DNA from: Sympetrum striolatum
Lineage: Eukaryota > Arthropoda > Insecta > Odonata > Libellulidae
Direction of reading: 5' to 3'
NCBI GenBank assembly: GCA_947579665.1
Contig: OX388345.1
Coordinates: forward strand, 32,145,849 to 32,209,848
Length of the DNA stretch: 64,000 nt
This document shows positions 36,960 to 48,506 of the stretch, one piece after another. Below the pieces are notes generated by a model, which did not search any database, was not told the origin of the DNA, and was given only the letters and a program-made list of their open reading frames with translations. Each line of letters starts with the position of its first letter. Position 1 is the first letter of the stretch. Position numbers and translations under genes: made by a program.

Positions 36960-37960
36960 ACGTGTAACCGCCAGAAAAATTGCGATTTTGAACCTCAGTG
37001 TCATGGGTTCGATTCCAGAGGGCCCCAAAGTCCCGATTTTTCCCGTTTAAATGCATTGCTTTGATTTTCGGGAATTTTTAAAAAATACTTGCCGGATAGG
37101 TAGGGACTCAAAACTCAAGGAGCCGATATATATGGTCATGATCTATCGAAAACATAAATGAGTTTTACTAAAAATATACTGGGTTCGATGCTAGGTCGAG
37201 GCAAAAATCGGCCGTTTAAAATGCATTGTGGCGATTTTTAAGATTTTTTTTGGACCCTTTCCCGATGGCATGGAAACTTGAAACTCGGCACGTAAATACA
37301 TAAAATGAATATATTTCATAATCAAATTTTATATGTTCGCTGATGGTCCCTGGATCGATCCCAGAGGGCCATTTGCACTTCTCAATGCATTTCTTACGGA
37401 GATAACGGTAACAAAATTAAGGTACTTCCCGGCATGCTATCGACTTCAAACTTTGCATGATAAAAAACCCAGCCCTTACAAATCAAACTTTGCATTCTCA
37501 GATTACAATATTTCCTGGGTTCGACACCAGGTGTCTCTGCAATCAGAAATTGATCCGATATTTAGGAATTATTTTGAAACCTTTCCCAATAAAATAGAAA
37601 CTTGAAATTCGGTATATATATAGATATCATATATAGGTTTCAGAAACAAATTTTAGATTTCCAAGATCGTCCTTGGTTCGAATCAAGAGAGCCATTTACA
37701 TTCGTGAAAGTTAGAACGTCTTTTGAGGCAGTTGTAGCCAATATTTCTGCTTGAATTTTCACACATCGTTAGAGATGGTTATCTTTTGTTGCGCTGCATA
37801 GTAATTAGTCCAGGAAGACCCGGGTTCGATGCCAGACGATGAAATTTCAGCGAATTTTAAGAAAAATTTGATTCCTTTTTTTTTCTTATGAGGACCGTCC
37901 CGATATGATGCCGACATGAAATTAGTGTTGTCGATCTGCTTGCAGTATGCAAGCTACATT
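36960..37960 (+). repeat. Degenerate tandem array with tRNA B-box-like motif
   Basis: A GGGTTCGATNCCAG-like motif begins at 37005, 37181, 37351, 37517, 37674 and 37822, giving spacings of 176, 170, 166, 157 and 148 bp. A second block of the form CCCGATGGCATGGAAACTTG with AAACTCGG recurs near 37091, 37260, 37428, 37583 and 37897, and AATGCATT near 37048, 37219 and 37385. Units are heavily diverged and non-coding. A-box partners at tRNA spacing were not seen. It may be a decayed satellite born from a tRNA/SINE-related unit. Confidence 0.75.
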
Positions 37961-38770
37961 TTACTCGTATATATATATAGACAACTCTGATAGTAAGCTG
38001 CTTTCTGAAATAATAACAATCTAATATTTTCATCGCTCAAGGTATAATATAATGTGTTCTAAAATATGGCTTCGCCGTTCAGTAACGTAAAATATGCAAA
38101 TACTCCAGTGTGATCATTTACACAGATAATTAGAAAATAAATATCAATTTTCTGAATAAGCGTCACATTTTACCCCTTAGAGAAGAAGAAAACTTGGAGA
38201 ATTTCGTATAAAAATATCGATGACCAGTATTTATAGTGTAATTCTGTCAATATTGCCTATGTCGATTAATTTGAAACATATGCTAGTCATAAAGCTTAAT
38301 TCAAGTAAACATAATACAATTTACGTAGCCAAAGATAGTCCTTTTCGAACAAGTATTCATCATCGAATGTCTTACTTATCTGAAAAGAATTTTACATAAA
38401 TCCCCAAATCCGCTAATACAAAAGAAGAGCTGCAAACCACAACACTTATTGCCAGTAATCAAGAAAGGGCTGCATGTATTATTTTTTTCTATATGAACTT
38501 TTAGAAGACCATGGGTATTTGGGCGTCTGCAAATTATTTTTCAACAGGTTATGTAGTGTTACCTTTAAAAATAATCAATGACCAAAAACAGTGAAATTAT
38601 AACGTTTAACAGAGAATTTCTTTCGGCAAAGACAAAGGAATTCTTATTTATGAAATCGTCCAGTAGTATCAATAGGTTTATATTGCGATATTTATGCAAC
38701 TACATTCAAGACGTTTATATTACATATTTTTGTTTGTATTATATTTTTTTCGGTGTTTTCGATTTCTTGC

Positions 38771-38990
38771 AACGCTGAGGTCCCGGGTTCGAATCCTGGT
38801 TAGGGCATGGTGATATGTGTGTTAACAAAAATGCGTTAATTGTAAGAATGTTCATCATTGACTAATATACGCCCAATAACATAGACGAATTATTTTTATT
38901 ATTGCATCTTCTTTGGCGATATTTTGCCTGGGTTCGGCGACTTTTTAGCTACTTCCCACGGTACCTCGAGCGATATCATGCCGAAAAATA
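38771..38990 (+). repeat. Outlying copies of the B-box-like unit / SINE fragment
   Basis: AACGCTGAGGTCCCGGGTTC with GAATCCTGG at 38771-38799 matches the B-box end of SINE family 1. A second GGGTTCGGCG follows at 38931, with a CTTCCCACGGTACC and GATATCATGCCG block as in the array at 36960-37960. Confidence 0.5.
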
Positions 38991-41900
38991 GAAAGGAATT
39001 TAAAAGTAGATGCTTTAATTTATGTAATTAAGTGGATTGAATATTGTTTTTAGAATTATTTGGAACTTTTAAACGTGACGATATGAAAACGATATGTGAT
39101 ATTTTGGCCAAGAAAGAAATATTGCAAACAGTGAAATGTGGTTTTTGTGTTTAGGGGATATATTTAGGTGGGGGTACCGGGAATATGTCGGTTTGAATAC
39201 TGTGAATGTATATGTTATTATTGGAATATTTGTTTGATTTAAGTTTTTCATTGAAAATGGTTTGGTCTGCCACCAGAAGAAATTCTAATTGCAGCGTATG
39301 TAATAATAAATAAATAAATATTCAAAAATATAAATTTGCACCTCTTTCTATACTCTTCCTTAGATATAACATACGAATCCAGCGTTATTTCCGTGGACCA
39401 CACCTCGAAGAAGAAGCCCCGCTTCGGAGATTTTCCAAAGCACGGAGGCGTGGATAAGACAAATTACACGATGCGGAGGAGGGTTTAGGAAGGGAAGTAA
39501 CGAGAAGGCATAGGGAAGGAGATAAGCCGTAGGGGGAGGAAATGAAGGAAAGGTGGGATTAGGAGGGGGGAGACCACAGATGGAGCGAACCAGAGGATAT
39601 AAGGAAGCATTACGGAAGTAGAGAGGAAAGGAAAGTGGACTTAGGGAGAGATATGAGAGGAAGTCGTTGTGTGCGTACGTCACGGGTGCATTCCTATGGG
39701 AGCGGATGCACGGAAGGCCACGCCCACTTTCTCACGATTCGCGCACGGTCGTGCGTGGCCGTGATGAAGGATGAGCATCGTGATGAATGAATTCGCGTTG
39801 TAAAGAGGAGGCGTGACACGCGTTTACTGCGGAGGTATTCGAAGATTACTATCCTTTGGATCCTGTTGCCCGTTACGCAAGGTCTTCCGCGTGCGCTGTC
39901 GGCATTGGAGCGCGGCGGTCGTCCTTTGACCACGTCCGACGCCAATTTGTGAAGATCCGTGTTGAGGGGGACCGGAGAGGATTACGTAAATGATCGATGC
40001 ATCGACATAAAGAGGAATGGTGCTCCTCTCCCTTACCGGTAGTGTGATATAGTCGTGCCTATGCTAACGAGCGACCTTCGATGAAGAATTTTTCGGCTTG
40101 GGAATTTTTATAGGCGATTTATTGGGATTCAGGAGACGAAAGCATGTTTCGAAAACTACTCGAGAAAACTCGAGGCGTGCGCGAAAACATTCAGAAATGG
40201 TAGAAAAAATGGTTGTCTTCCTTCCTCACAAGGAAAATAGCAATATTAATTTTGGGCATAATTTACGTAAATAATGATTTGGCAACGGTAGCATTTCGGC
40301 AGAAGATTATGATTTTAGACCGAAATATCTTCCCAAAGAAGAGGTAATATAGCACATTTGAGAACCTTGTTTTACACACCCTTCACTACTTTTGATGGAG
40401 AAACAGATTCATTCCAGTACTAACATTGGTTTCCAGGATTCGCATTTAATGCCTTAAATAACACCAGCAAAGATTATATTAGTAGGTAATATTAATTAAT
40501 TTGATTAAATAATATTACTTACTAAATGCTTCTTAGAAATAATACTTAAATGATGAATAGTAATGGAGTAAAGCTTTACAAAACGGTATAAAATATAAAT
40601 CGCAAGATGTTATCAAAACCTAGATACTTAATATACAAGTCGTGAAATATAAATTTAGATGATCATTAAATCTGCATTTTCCAATTCAACTCAGCCCAAT
40701 TCACTTTCAGGTGCCGGAGAGAATAGAGAAATCGTTCATGATACTTCTTTTTAAAAATGAATACTCTCCAATGTGAATTAATCTATACTACCAGTAGAAC
40801 ATCTCTTCCGAAATCTCACCATTGATGGAGTAATCCTCTACGACAATAATTGCCAAATATCTTTACAGAAATAGGAAAATAACGATATAGAAAAAATATT
40901 CATGTTTCAAAATATTCATGCATTTTCCACTCCATTCATAAATCAGAGGCTCAATTATCTCCTTCAGTTTTCTTGTTACGCAACGATTTCCGAAAACCAT
41001 TTATTTTCCGGTAAGGATTTATTTTTCTCTTAAAAGTGCGAGCTGAGCGATCGGAGAGAGTGGGAGGATAATTACCGGTGATTATTCCGCTTGGGAAATG
41101 ATCCGAGACGAATGGCTAAATCTTAATTCGCTCATCCGAAAAGTAATTTGAGGTTTTAATTGCTCTTTCAGCGAAGCTGGGAAAATTACTCATCGTTACT
41201 CCGAACCGCGTTTTAACATTCTGAGGAATCGTTATCCATCGCGGTCTCCTAACATATTCGTTTGGTCCACGTAAACACATGATTAAACTATTCGAGTTTA
41301 TTCCTATGACATGTCGTTAAGTTATTATGATCCTTACAAGGAAAGTAAATATCCCTCAAATTGATTAACTAAACACTTAAGAGAATTTAAGAGAAAATTG
41401 AGACTTTTTTCGTCGCTTGTAGTAAAGGAATAGATTGGTTTACAGTATGATAATTTGTAGGAAGGGGTATGCTATTCAACTGAATAAATTAAGATCGAAT
41501 ATAATCTTTCTACGTTCATCTCTTCTAAAATGTCAGCAGCATACGCAGCTTGTTAGCGACATTGATAGAGAACTACCCTTTCAGCGGTATGTTATTGACA
41601 CATTACATCCATACTTATACATCGTATATTCAGAGAACATTAAGTGGCATTAAAAAAATAACATTCCTTGCTAATGCCCCAGAGATCGACTTTCTTTTCC
41701 GTTTAGATCTCAATAGAGAATTGCCTACGTATACAAAACATAGAGCATACAATGGAAGAATCAATAATCGAGAAAATAAACAGCTCGTGGACTTTAGTCG
41801 ACGATACTCGGAAAATTACAATCGCTATTAACTAATAAATGGCACCTTTACCTCCCCCGACGACTATTTGACGTTAACAAAGAGGAGAACATTCATTTGC

Positions 41901-42164
41901 CGCCGAAAGGAGGTCATAAATCCTTGCATTTAAGACTCGGGCTAACAATCCACATACCTCAAATGACAATCATTAATCAGCGACTTAACTTTGTCTTCAA
42001 TTAACACATGCGCGCGAAGTTCATCATTGTTGAGGGCTCGCTCTCATAAATATAAGACATTAAAAAGGCCACGAACAAGGGTGATATCATAATTAACCGC
42101 CTTTGCTATCGATCAATTTCTGGTACGTCATTTGTAAATCTTTGCGCGTCAACCAGGACAATAA
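38991..42164. other. Intronic stretch with a second purine-rich tract and CpG-rich patch
   Basis: 39420-39660 is purine-rich on the plus strand (AAGGAAAGGTGGGATTAGGA). 39690-40000 is CpG-rich and includes CGCGCACGGTCGTGCG, a near-palindrome. A small hairpin (TAGTAGGTAATATTA/TAATATTACTTACTA) lies at about 40479-40522. The rest is AT-rich with nothing recognised. Confidence 0.55.
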
Positions 42165-42880
42165 GGGCATTGGGAAACGTACGCCTATACTTTAAATAGA
42201 TAACAGGTTAATTACGACAATTCATTCAAAACTCTACAACGAGAAAAAAGTTTGGAGGGAGTTTGTTTCCATACTATTCTACGTAAATAAATAAGAATAA
42301 ATACATGATATTTACAAACACATTTACAAAAGACATTTACAAAGTTTGGAGCAACCACGACTATACGAATATAGGGAAACGTAGGTCCAATCTTTGAATG
42401 GATAACAGGTTGACCACGTCAATTCATTCAAACTTCACAACAATAAGACAAAGTTGAGTGGGAGTTGTTTACAATATTATTGTTCGTAAATGAATACGAA
42501 TAAATAAACGAGGTTTATAAATATACGTATGCATCAATCACGACTATACGAACATCGGTATTCGTATGCCTAAACTTTGAATAGATAAAAGGTTTAATAA
42601 AAATTAAGAAACGAAATTTGACAATTCCACAAATTAAAAAGCAGACTTACGATCGGTTTCGAGGTGAAACATCATCAAGTAAACTGATCGGGCCTTTATT
42701 CGTGTCTTGATTTTATTAAATTATGGTGAAATTCCACCTATTATCGCTTATATATCTACTATGTTTCGTTAGATAACAGGTTAATAACGTCAATTCATTC
42801 AAACCTCAAATAGGCGAAGACAAAGTTGGGTGGGAGTTTCTTATGACATTATTGTTCATAAATGAATAAGAATAAACGTC
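42165..42880 (+). repeat. About 200-bp tandem array interrupted by an insertion
   Basis: GATAACAGGTTAATTACGAC (42199), GATAACAGGTTGACCACGTC (42401) and GATAAAAGGTTTAATA (42584) mark successive units spaced about 202 and 183 bp. They share CAATTCATTCAAA, a GGGAGTTTGTT-like block and AATAAATAAG-like blocks. The third unit breaks after GGTTTAATA; its sequence resumes with GATAACAGGTTAATAACGTC at about 42772. The 170-180 bp between is an insertion carrying GATCGGTTTCGA and ATCATCAAG. Confidence 0.7.
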
Positions 42881-43909
42881 GTTGTGTAAGAATGCGTCAT
42901 TAACAAACATAGGAATAAATCAAATTAAAACAGTACATCTTCGCTTGTAAATTTAATTTCGCATGATAAAACATGTACGTACCGCATACCATATTTATAT
43001 TTTCAAGGAGGAAGATGATAAACTCCCGTCAGATGCCGGCAATAACAGAACAGTTTCCCGCGCCCCCATTTGTTAAATCCCTAAAGTGCGACATGACAAA
43101 TGAAATCGAAATCCGAGCTTAAGCGCGAAACCACGAGATGAAGCGGACGGAACAAAACGCCGATGACACGGGCCCGCCCCGCGTCGCCCGGGGCGGACCT
43201 CGACGGGGCAGGCGACGGATGGAAGTGGATGTAGCTACCGAATTAATTGGGCAATGAAAACCCTAAAGAGTGCCACGGGTGGAGGATGAATAGCAGAGAG
43301 GAAACATTTGGAATGAATTATTGATGAACGGAGAAAAAATGCCCACGCACGAGTTATTTCCAAGGTGTGACCAAGGCTGTCCCTGCATAGAAACGACCTT
43401 GTCCATTGAAGACGCTGTGAAGGGGGGATAACGGAGAAGAAAAGCTGTATGATCGATGATTCCCATTTTTATAAGGAGTGACTCAGCACTGGATAGGATC
43501 TCTCTACAGCACAAAGGCCGAGCGATGGAAGGGCGAGAAATCCTGTCTTATTAACCGACAGCCGAAACTCGCGCCTTTGCGTTTGACATGTGTTTTATTG
43601 CATTCGTGAGACAGGCGTCATGAAAACAGCTGTGAAACGAGTGTTGCGATGACGATGGTGTTTCGAATACTCTACGAATCCTACTCGATCACATTCATTT
43701 AATTAATAATAATATTTTATTGATCGCAAACAGCTGACAAACCCAGTAGTAGTCTTCCAGTAGTCGTTGTAGCAATAACAACTTCTCTAATGGAAACAGA
43801 AAGAAAGCTATATCCAATTAAATAATTATTACTATAAAGAAGCACACCTACTAAACTATTCCCTAACCAGAAAATTGTGATTTGTAATTGTAGCAACCCC
43901 AACGCCTGT
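42881..43909. other. Intronic stretch with a short extreme-GC island
   Basis: About 43140-43215 is almost pure GC (GGGCCCGCCCCGCGTCGCCC followed by GGGGCGGACC) within AT-rich DNA and can form a strong hairpin. No exon or RNA gene recognised around it. Confidence 0.5.
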
Positions 43910-43916
43910 AAAAAAA
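43910..43916 (-). terminator. Pol III terminator of tRNA-Lys
   Basis: Seven consecutive T residues on the minus strand, beginning four nt past the tRNA 3' end: a standard RNA polymerase III stop, supporting an active gene rather than a SINE copy. Confidence 0.85.
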
Positions 43917-43919
43917 GGT

Positions 43920-43992
43920 CGCCCGAACAGGGACTTGAACCCTGGACCCTCAGATTAAAAGTCTGATGCTCTACCGACTGAGCTATCCAGGC
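43920..43992 (-). tRNA. tRNA-Lys (anticodon TTT)
   Basis: A 73-nt cloverleaf on the minus strand. The acceptor GCCTGGA pairs with TTCGGGC (one T-G pair at 4-69 and one G-T), the D arm is GCTC...GAGC, the anticodon arm TCAGA/TCTGA carries loop CTTTTAA, the variable loop is GGGTC, and the T arm is CAGGG/CCCTG with TTCAAGT. The A box TAGCTCAGTCGG and B box GGTTCAAGTCC are intact. Discriminator base is G; no intron. It lies in the long Hecw intron on the host's strand and looks functional, decoding AAA/AAG lysine codons. Confidence 0.95.
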
Positions 43993-44842
43993 TCACTCAG
44001 TTTAGAGGAAATTTACCACTCTATTTATCATCATGTTTTGATCCACAAACTTTTACACTAGGGAGTATCACGAAAAACCTTTTTTTGAGATTCAAAATTT
44101 CATGTTGATAAACATTTGTCACTATGGTCACATATTTATCCAAAAAATTTTAATTGAATTGAAAAAATATTTAGGTCTCCCGCAACGGGCCTAAAGTTTA
44201 ATTTTTTTGGTCAAAAACGTAGATTTTCATTTTTTAAAACATAAATACAAAGCCAATTTTTTTTTCAAGTACAAAAATATAAAGTTAAGAATTTTAATTA
44301 ACAGTATAAGAAAATGTATCTGCCGTGTATCATTTACGCGTCTCGGAATCTAATGAAAACCTTAATTTTTTTATCAAATACGCATATTTTTCTAATTTTA
44401 ACCCATCCATTTGATTATTTTTATTTTATTTATTATATTTCTTGTTTTCCTTTTATGGTTTCTATGTAATTGTGAATTTCTTTGTATTTTTTTTTGGCCG
44501 CATGCAAATTTAATTTGTGGTAACCCCAACATAGGATCTTTTCCTCTGGGGTACCTATATTCCCCCTTCTTTGGTTCTCTTTTGGTCTCTATTAGACCAA
44601 AACATTGTATTTGTAGATGCATCATATTTGTAAAAATTTATTATTAAATTTATTATCATTATTATTTTCGATTATTTAGTTTATAGTATAGGAATTGTAC
44701 ATGGTTTTGAAAAGGCGTAAATGTTACACGAGAGATATAATCTTTTATTAATAAAAAAAAAGTTTTACTTGGTACACCCTATTGTACATGCAAAGCAATA
44801 ATCTTTCCTTTTTTAAGTTGAAATAGTATCTTATAAGAGATC

Positions 44843-45027
44843 AATAAAGTTCCCGAACTTATATTTTCCCGCAAAAACGCCGAGCAGGAGAATTGTACAA
44901 TTCTGGTGGTAGATAGCGCCTCATATTGTGGGTACAGCTTCCTACCACCTACTTATCTACCATCTGAATTTTATGTTTCTCTTGCTTTTTCGTTTTCGCA
45001 GGAAAAAATAAGTTTGGGAACTTTTTG
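44843..45027. mobile_element. Foldback MITE-like element
   Basis: Inverted arms of about 75 nt (left 44843-44918, right 44949-45027). AAAGTTCCCGAACTTAT pairs with ATAAGTTTGGGAACTTT, and CTGGTGGTAGATA pairs with TATCTACCATCTG. Arm identity is lower than for the 27141 element. No coding capacity. Confidence 0.7.
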
Positions 45028-46969
45028 AACGTAGTAGTGAAAGAAAATAAATATATACACAAACACGAAAACATAAAAGGAAAACTGAGATCACTAAGAC
45101 TACATATATTACTAAGGACATTACGATTACAAATTACAATATTTTTTAAGATGCAAGGGAATCACAAAGTATATCAATATTGATCGATTAAATAAGGAAC
45201 CCGTTAGTTGATCTCAAAATTCGAGACATGGGCTCAAATCGAAAAAAATCATCTCTCCCAAAAGAGTCACAAAATAATTTCGTATGTCTTTGAAGAACAT
45301 TAAAATTGACAAGTGAAGCAAGTACACTAGAGTCTAATAAACTTGATCAAGCTTAACTTGTTTACCAAGTTATTTCAATTTATTTCACTCTATTACACCA
45401 TTTAAAATATTGTGTAAAAATAGAATATCGGCCACTTTACGTCTATGATGTACCTCCAAACCAGCTTCAAATGGACCAAAGCCAAAACTTTTCGCGGATA
45501 TTAAGAAATCTGCGAAATTCTCACGTACGGAATGAATTATGAGACTTATATTCCCCGTGTTTTTACGATGTTTGCCTTAAAGACCTTTTAGTGGCGAAAC
45601 CTATATGCAAAAAGAGAAGAAGTGCTTTCCCGTCGAATGGAATGCAGGAATCCTTATGCTTTATGGTTTTTAAATCCTCTTGAGGTTCTTCCAAGTTACT
45701 TTTCCTGAAATAAGACGCGGTTCGACCGATAACTACTTGTTTCCCACGGTCTTGCCAAGGAGCAGTATTCCTTACCGAAAAAAAAGGGTTTGGAATGCGA
45801 CCATGACAGTTAATTTATTAAGATTTCTCCTATGACATAATGCAGCAATAATCCGAATATAGCTACGATCTGTTTTCACATTAATGAGGAAGAAATACAC
45901 ATAAACTGTACCTAAAAATGATAACTACAGGAATTTTTTATTACCTGAAATCCATTATTGATGATGTCACTTTCGTTTAAAATATAGGTCAACTGCGAAT
46001 ATGAAAATTCCCGATTGTGAAGCTCTCACGATGTTTAGGCTATTTCCTCAGATTCCAAATAAGAGGATTAACGCTTCCGAGGCAGATTGCATTCGCGCGA
46101 AGTTATATTTAAGGATTCAGTACGTCTGTTTATCTTATGGGCAGCATTTAGATAAAAAACATCAAAGTCACACTTCAGTCGGTCACAAATCCGCTCTGTT
46201 CTCCCCTTTTTCCATTCGCATTCAGCGCGTACGAATTATTTCCTCCCATGAGTATCCTCACGTCGATTCCGTAAGGTCACACACATAACAAACGACATTT
46301 TACGACCTGGGAAAACATGACAATTCTGCAGCTGGTTCAACGAGCAAAGGAAGACATATCTTGTCCAGGAGTAACTTTTGGCCACTCTAAATAAACGCAT
46401 ACATGAAGGGTAAAAGAATTATGATGGGACTTCTGATTCCACTTTATCGCACAGTCGACAATTGACAAAGTCAAATGTCCTCAACAAAAATGTTTTTAAT
46501 TCCGTAAAGGCAACTTCTTAATAAAATTGAAATATTTTAGTTTCATAAGATGGTTATAAAATATCGGTATCAAATTCCAACACATGGGAACAATTAACTG
46601 GAACTCTGTAAATAAATAAATTAGCAAAAAGTTTAGAAATGTTATTAAAAATCAGAAGCTACTATATAGAATTTATTTTTAGTTGATAAATTTAGTATCT
46701 ATAAAATTTCTACAGGATAAAACTTTCCAGCGTAAATAAATTAAATATATTTGAATGATTTGTTTGGTTAATGATTTAAAATTTACACATTTCAAGCCTC
46801 TAAAAATTATTTTTGTTAATATGTAAGACAACAAAGAGAGAGATTAATATTTTAAGAGTTACATTGCAAATTTTTAACATAAAAAAATTTCTCAAACAAT
46901 TCGTCTGTAATGCAAATTTACATCTTTAAGGTATTAGTATTCAATACCACGTGAGAATTACTTTTGTGT
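45028..46969. other. Intronic stretch without recognisable features
   Basis: AT-rich DNA. Nothing supportable was seen. Confidence 0.55.
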
Positions 46970-47030
46970 TTGCTTATAGATTTTTATTTGCTTATAGATT
47001 TTTATTTGCTTATAGATTTTTATTTGCTTA
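46970..47030. repeat. 18-bp minisatellite, 3.4 copies
   Basis: The unit TTGCTTATAGATTTTTAT is repeated three times exactly, followed by seven more bases of a fourth unit. Confidence 0.95.
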
Positions 47031-47878
47031 GTCATCATAGATGACATATATTCACAAAACAAACAAAGCCTTATATAGAAAACGATTAACGAAACCAACC
47101 AACCAATCAAATCAACCGCGTTTTTTTTTAATACCAGCACGGTATCTCTAGTCACATCAAAATAAATTATATATTTCAGAAGGAAGAGATTATAGAAAAA
47201 AATTAGGGATGTATGCCTCAAAATGTACCTTCACTATTCTTTGATTCACTCATCGTTTCTCGATATCGATTGCATAGTGCAGATTAGAAAGGAATAAATC
47301 CAAAACTAAATTCGGAATCGAGTCGGTGAAATGCGGCGATCAAAAACGGCTCGAAATTTTGGTATAAAAGTCAGATTTGTGAGAAATAAGTATTCCATAA
47401 ATAAGTTCTTTCCCCACTGAGGTAAAGCGCACCGAATTGGATGGAATGTCGCCGAGCAGGTTCTTCGGAAAGCAAAAAAGGAAATATGACCTTCTCGGTG
47501 CCATAATTCCACAAAATGGCGGCGATTGCATGGGTTACTCGAGCGGGAAAAAACGAGCCTTGGAGATACGCGTATAAAAACGGGGATCGTTCGATTAATT
47601 AAATAAAACCGTGACGATTTAGATAATACCGAGAACGTGACGTAGATGATTACGGAATAGAGAGAGGTCGTGTTTTCCCTTTGAGTACCGCACTCACGTT
47701 AAATGGAGGCTGTGGACACAAGCGAATAGTTAACGTGCCAATTATCAAAGATCCGTGACGTCCGCGTAATGATCTTTTTATATCGCAGGAGCTTTTTTTA
47801 GCATTTCGCAAACGGAAAATGCCACTTCCACGACCAGGCAGAGCGATTCCGCGAAATTGAACCCTGATGGAAATTTTT
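47031..47878. other. Intronic stretch without recognisable features
   Basis: CpG-richer from about 47280 to 47860; short open frames have no known domain. Nothing supportable seen. Confidence 0.5.
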
Positions 47879-48506
47879 GTTGGAACCTATTAGGGTTTTT
47901 TTATTGTTCTTTGTTGGTTCTTATCGGGACCTAGTGCTTATATAGTGGTATAGTACTTAAATATGAACTTATAATTATATAGTGGTTCCTGTACTAATCG
48001 GTATCTTCATTGGTACTCAAAAGTCCAGCATCCTTTTGGATTCCTCTGATGGTTTCTGTAAGTTTTCACGAATGAAATTTATCATATATTAAGTGCCTTA
48101 AAAGAGCTTTTAGCTGTTAACATGGTATGGCAGGGTTTCTCAACCTTTTTTCCTCCACGACGCACTTATGTACAGACTGAAATCTCGCGGCAAACTAAAC
48201 AGATATATCTGTAATAATGATAAAGTTTTAGCCCCTTTTAAAACTGAAAATTAAATTGGAATAAACTTTAACTTCTAGGAATAGGGTTCCCAATGTATTG
48301 TGCATTTTAAGTAGGACCAGGAGGAATTTTGGTAAATCATTAAGAATTTAAAATAAAACGAATTGGAACCAATATAAAACAGGAGGAATTGATGAAACCA
48401 ATGGCCAAAACTTTATTGGCTCCAGTAGGAACCATTACAGATCCTGTTGGTTATTCCTAATGGTACCCGATGAAATATTTTGCCAGAAACCAATAGGAAT
48501 TTCCAA
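47879..48506. mobile_element. Inverted-repeat-bounded element with nested hAT-like fragment
   Basis: The left end GTTGGAACCTATTAGGGTTT and the right end AAACCAATAGGAATTTCCAA (48488-48507) are imperfect inverted repeats. Related GGAACC/GGTTCC motifs recur inside in both orientations. Inside, CAGGGTTTCTCAACCTTTTT at 48131 resembles a hAT-type terminus. No transposase frame. Confidence 0.45.

Noticed and set aside
46958..47221. Frame with repeated YKQIKI peptide
   Set aside because: Direct consequence of the 18-bp minisatellite at 46970-47030.
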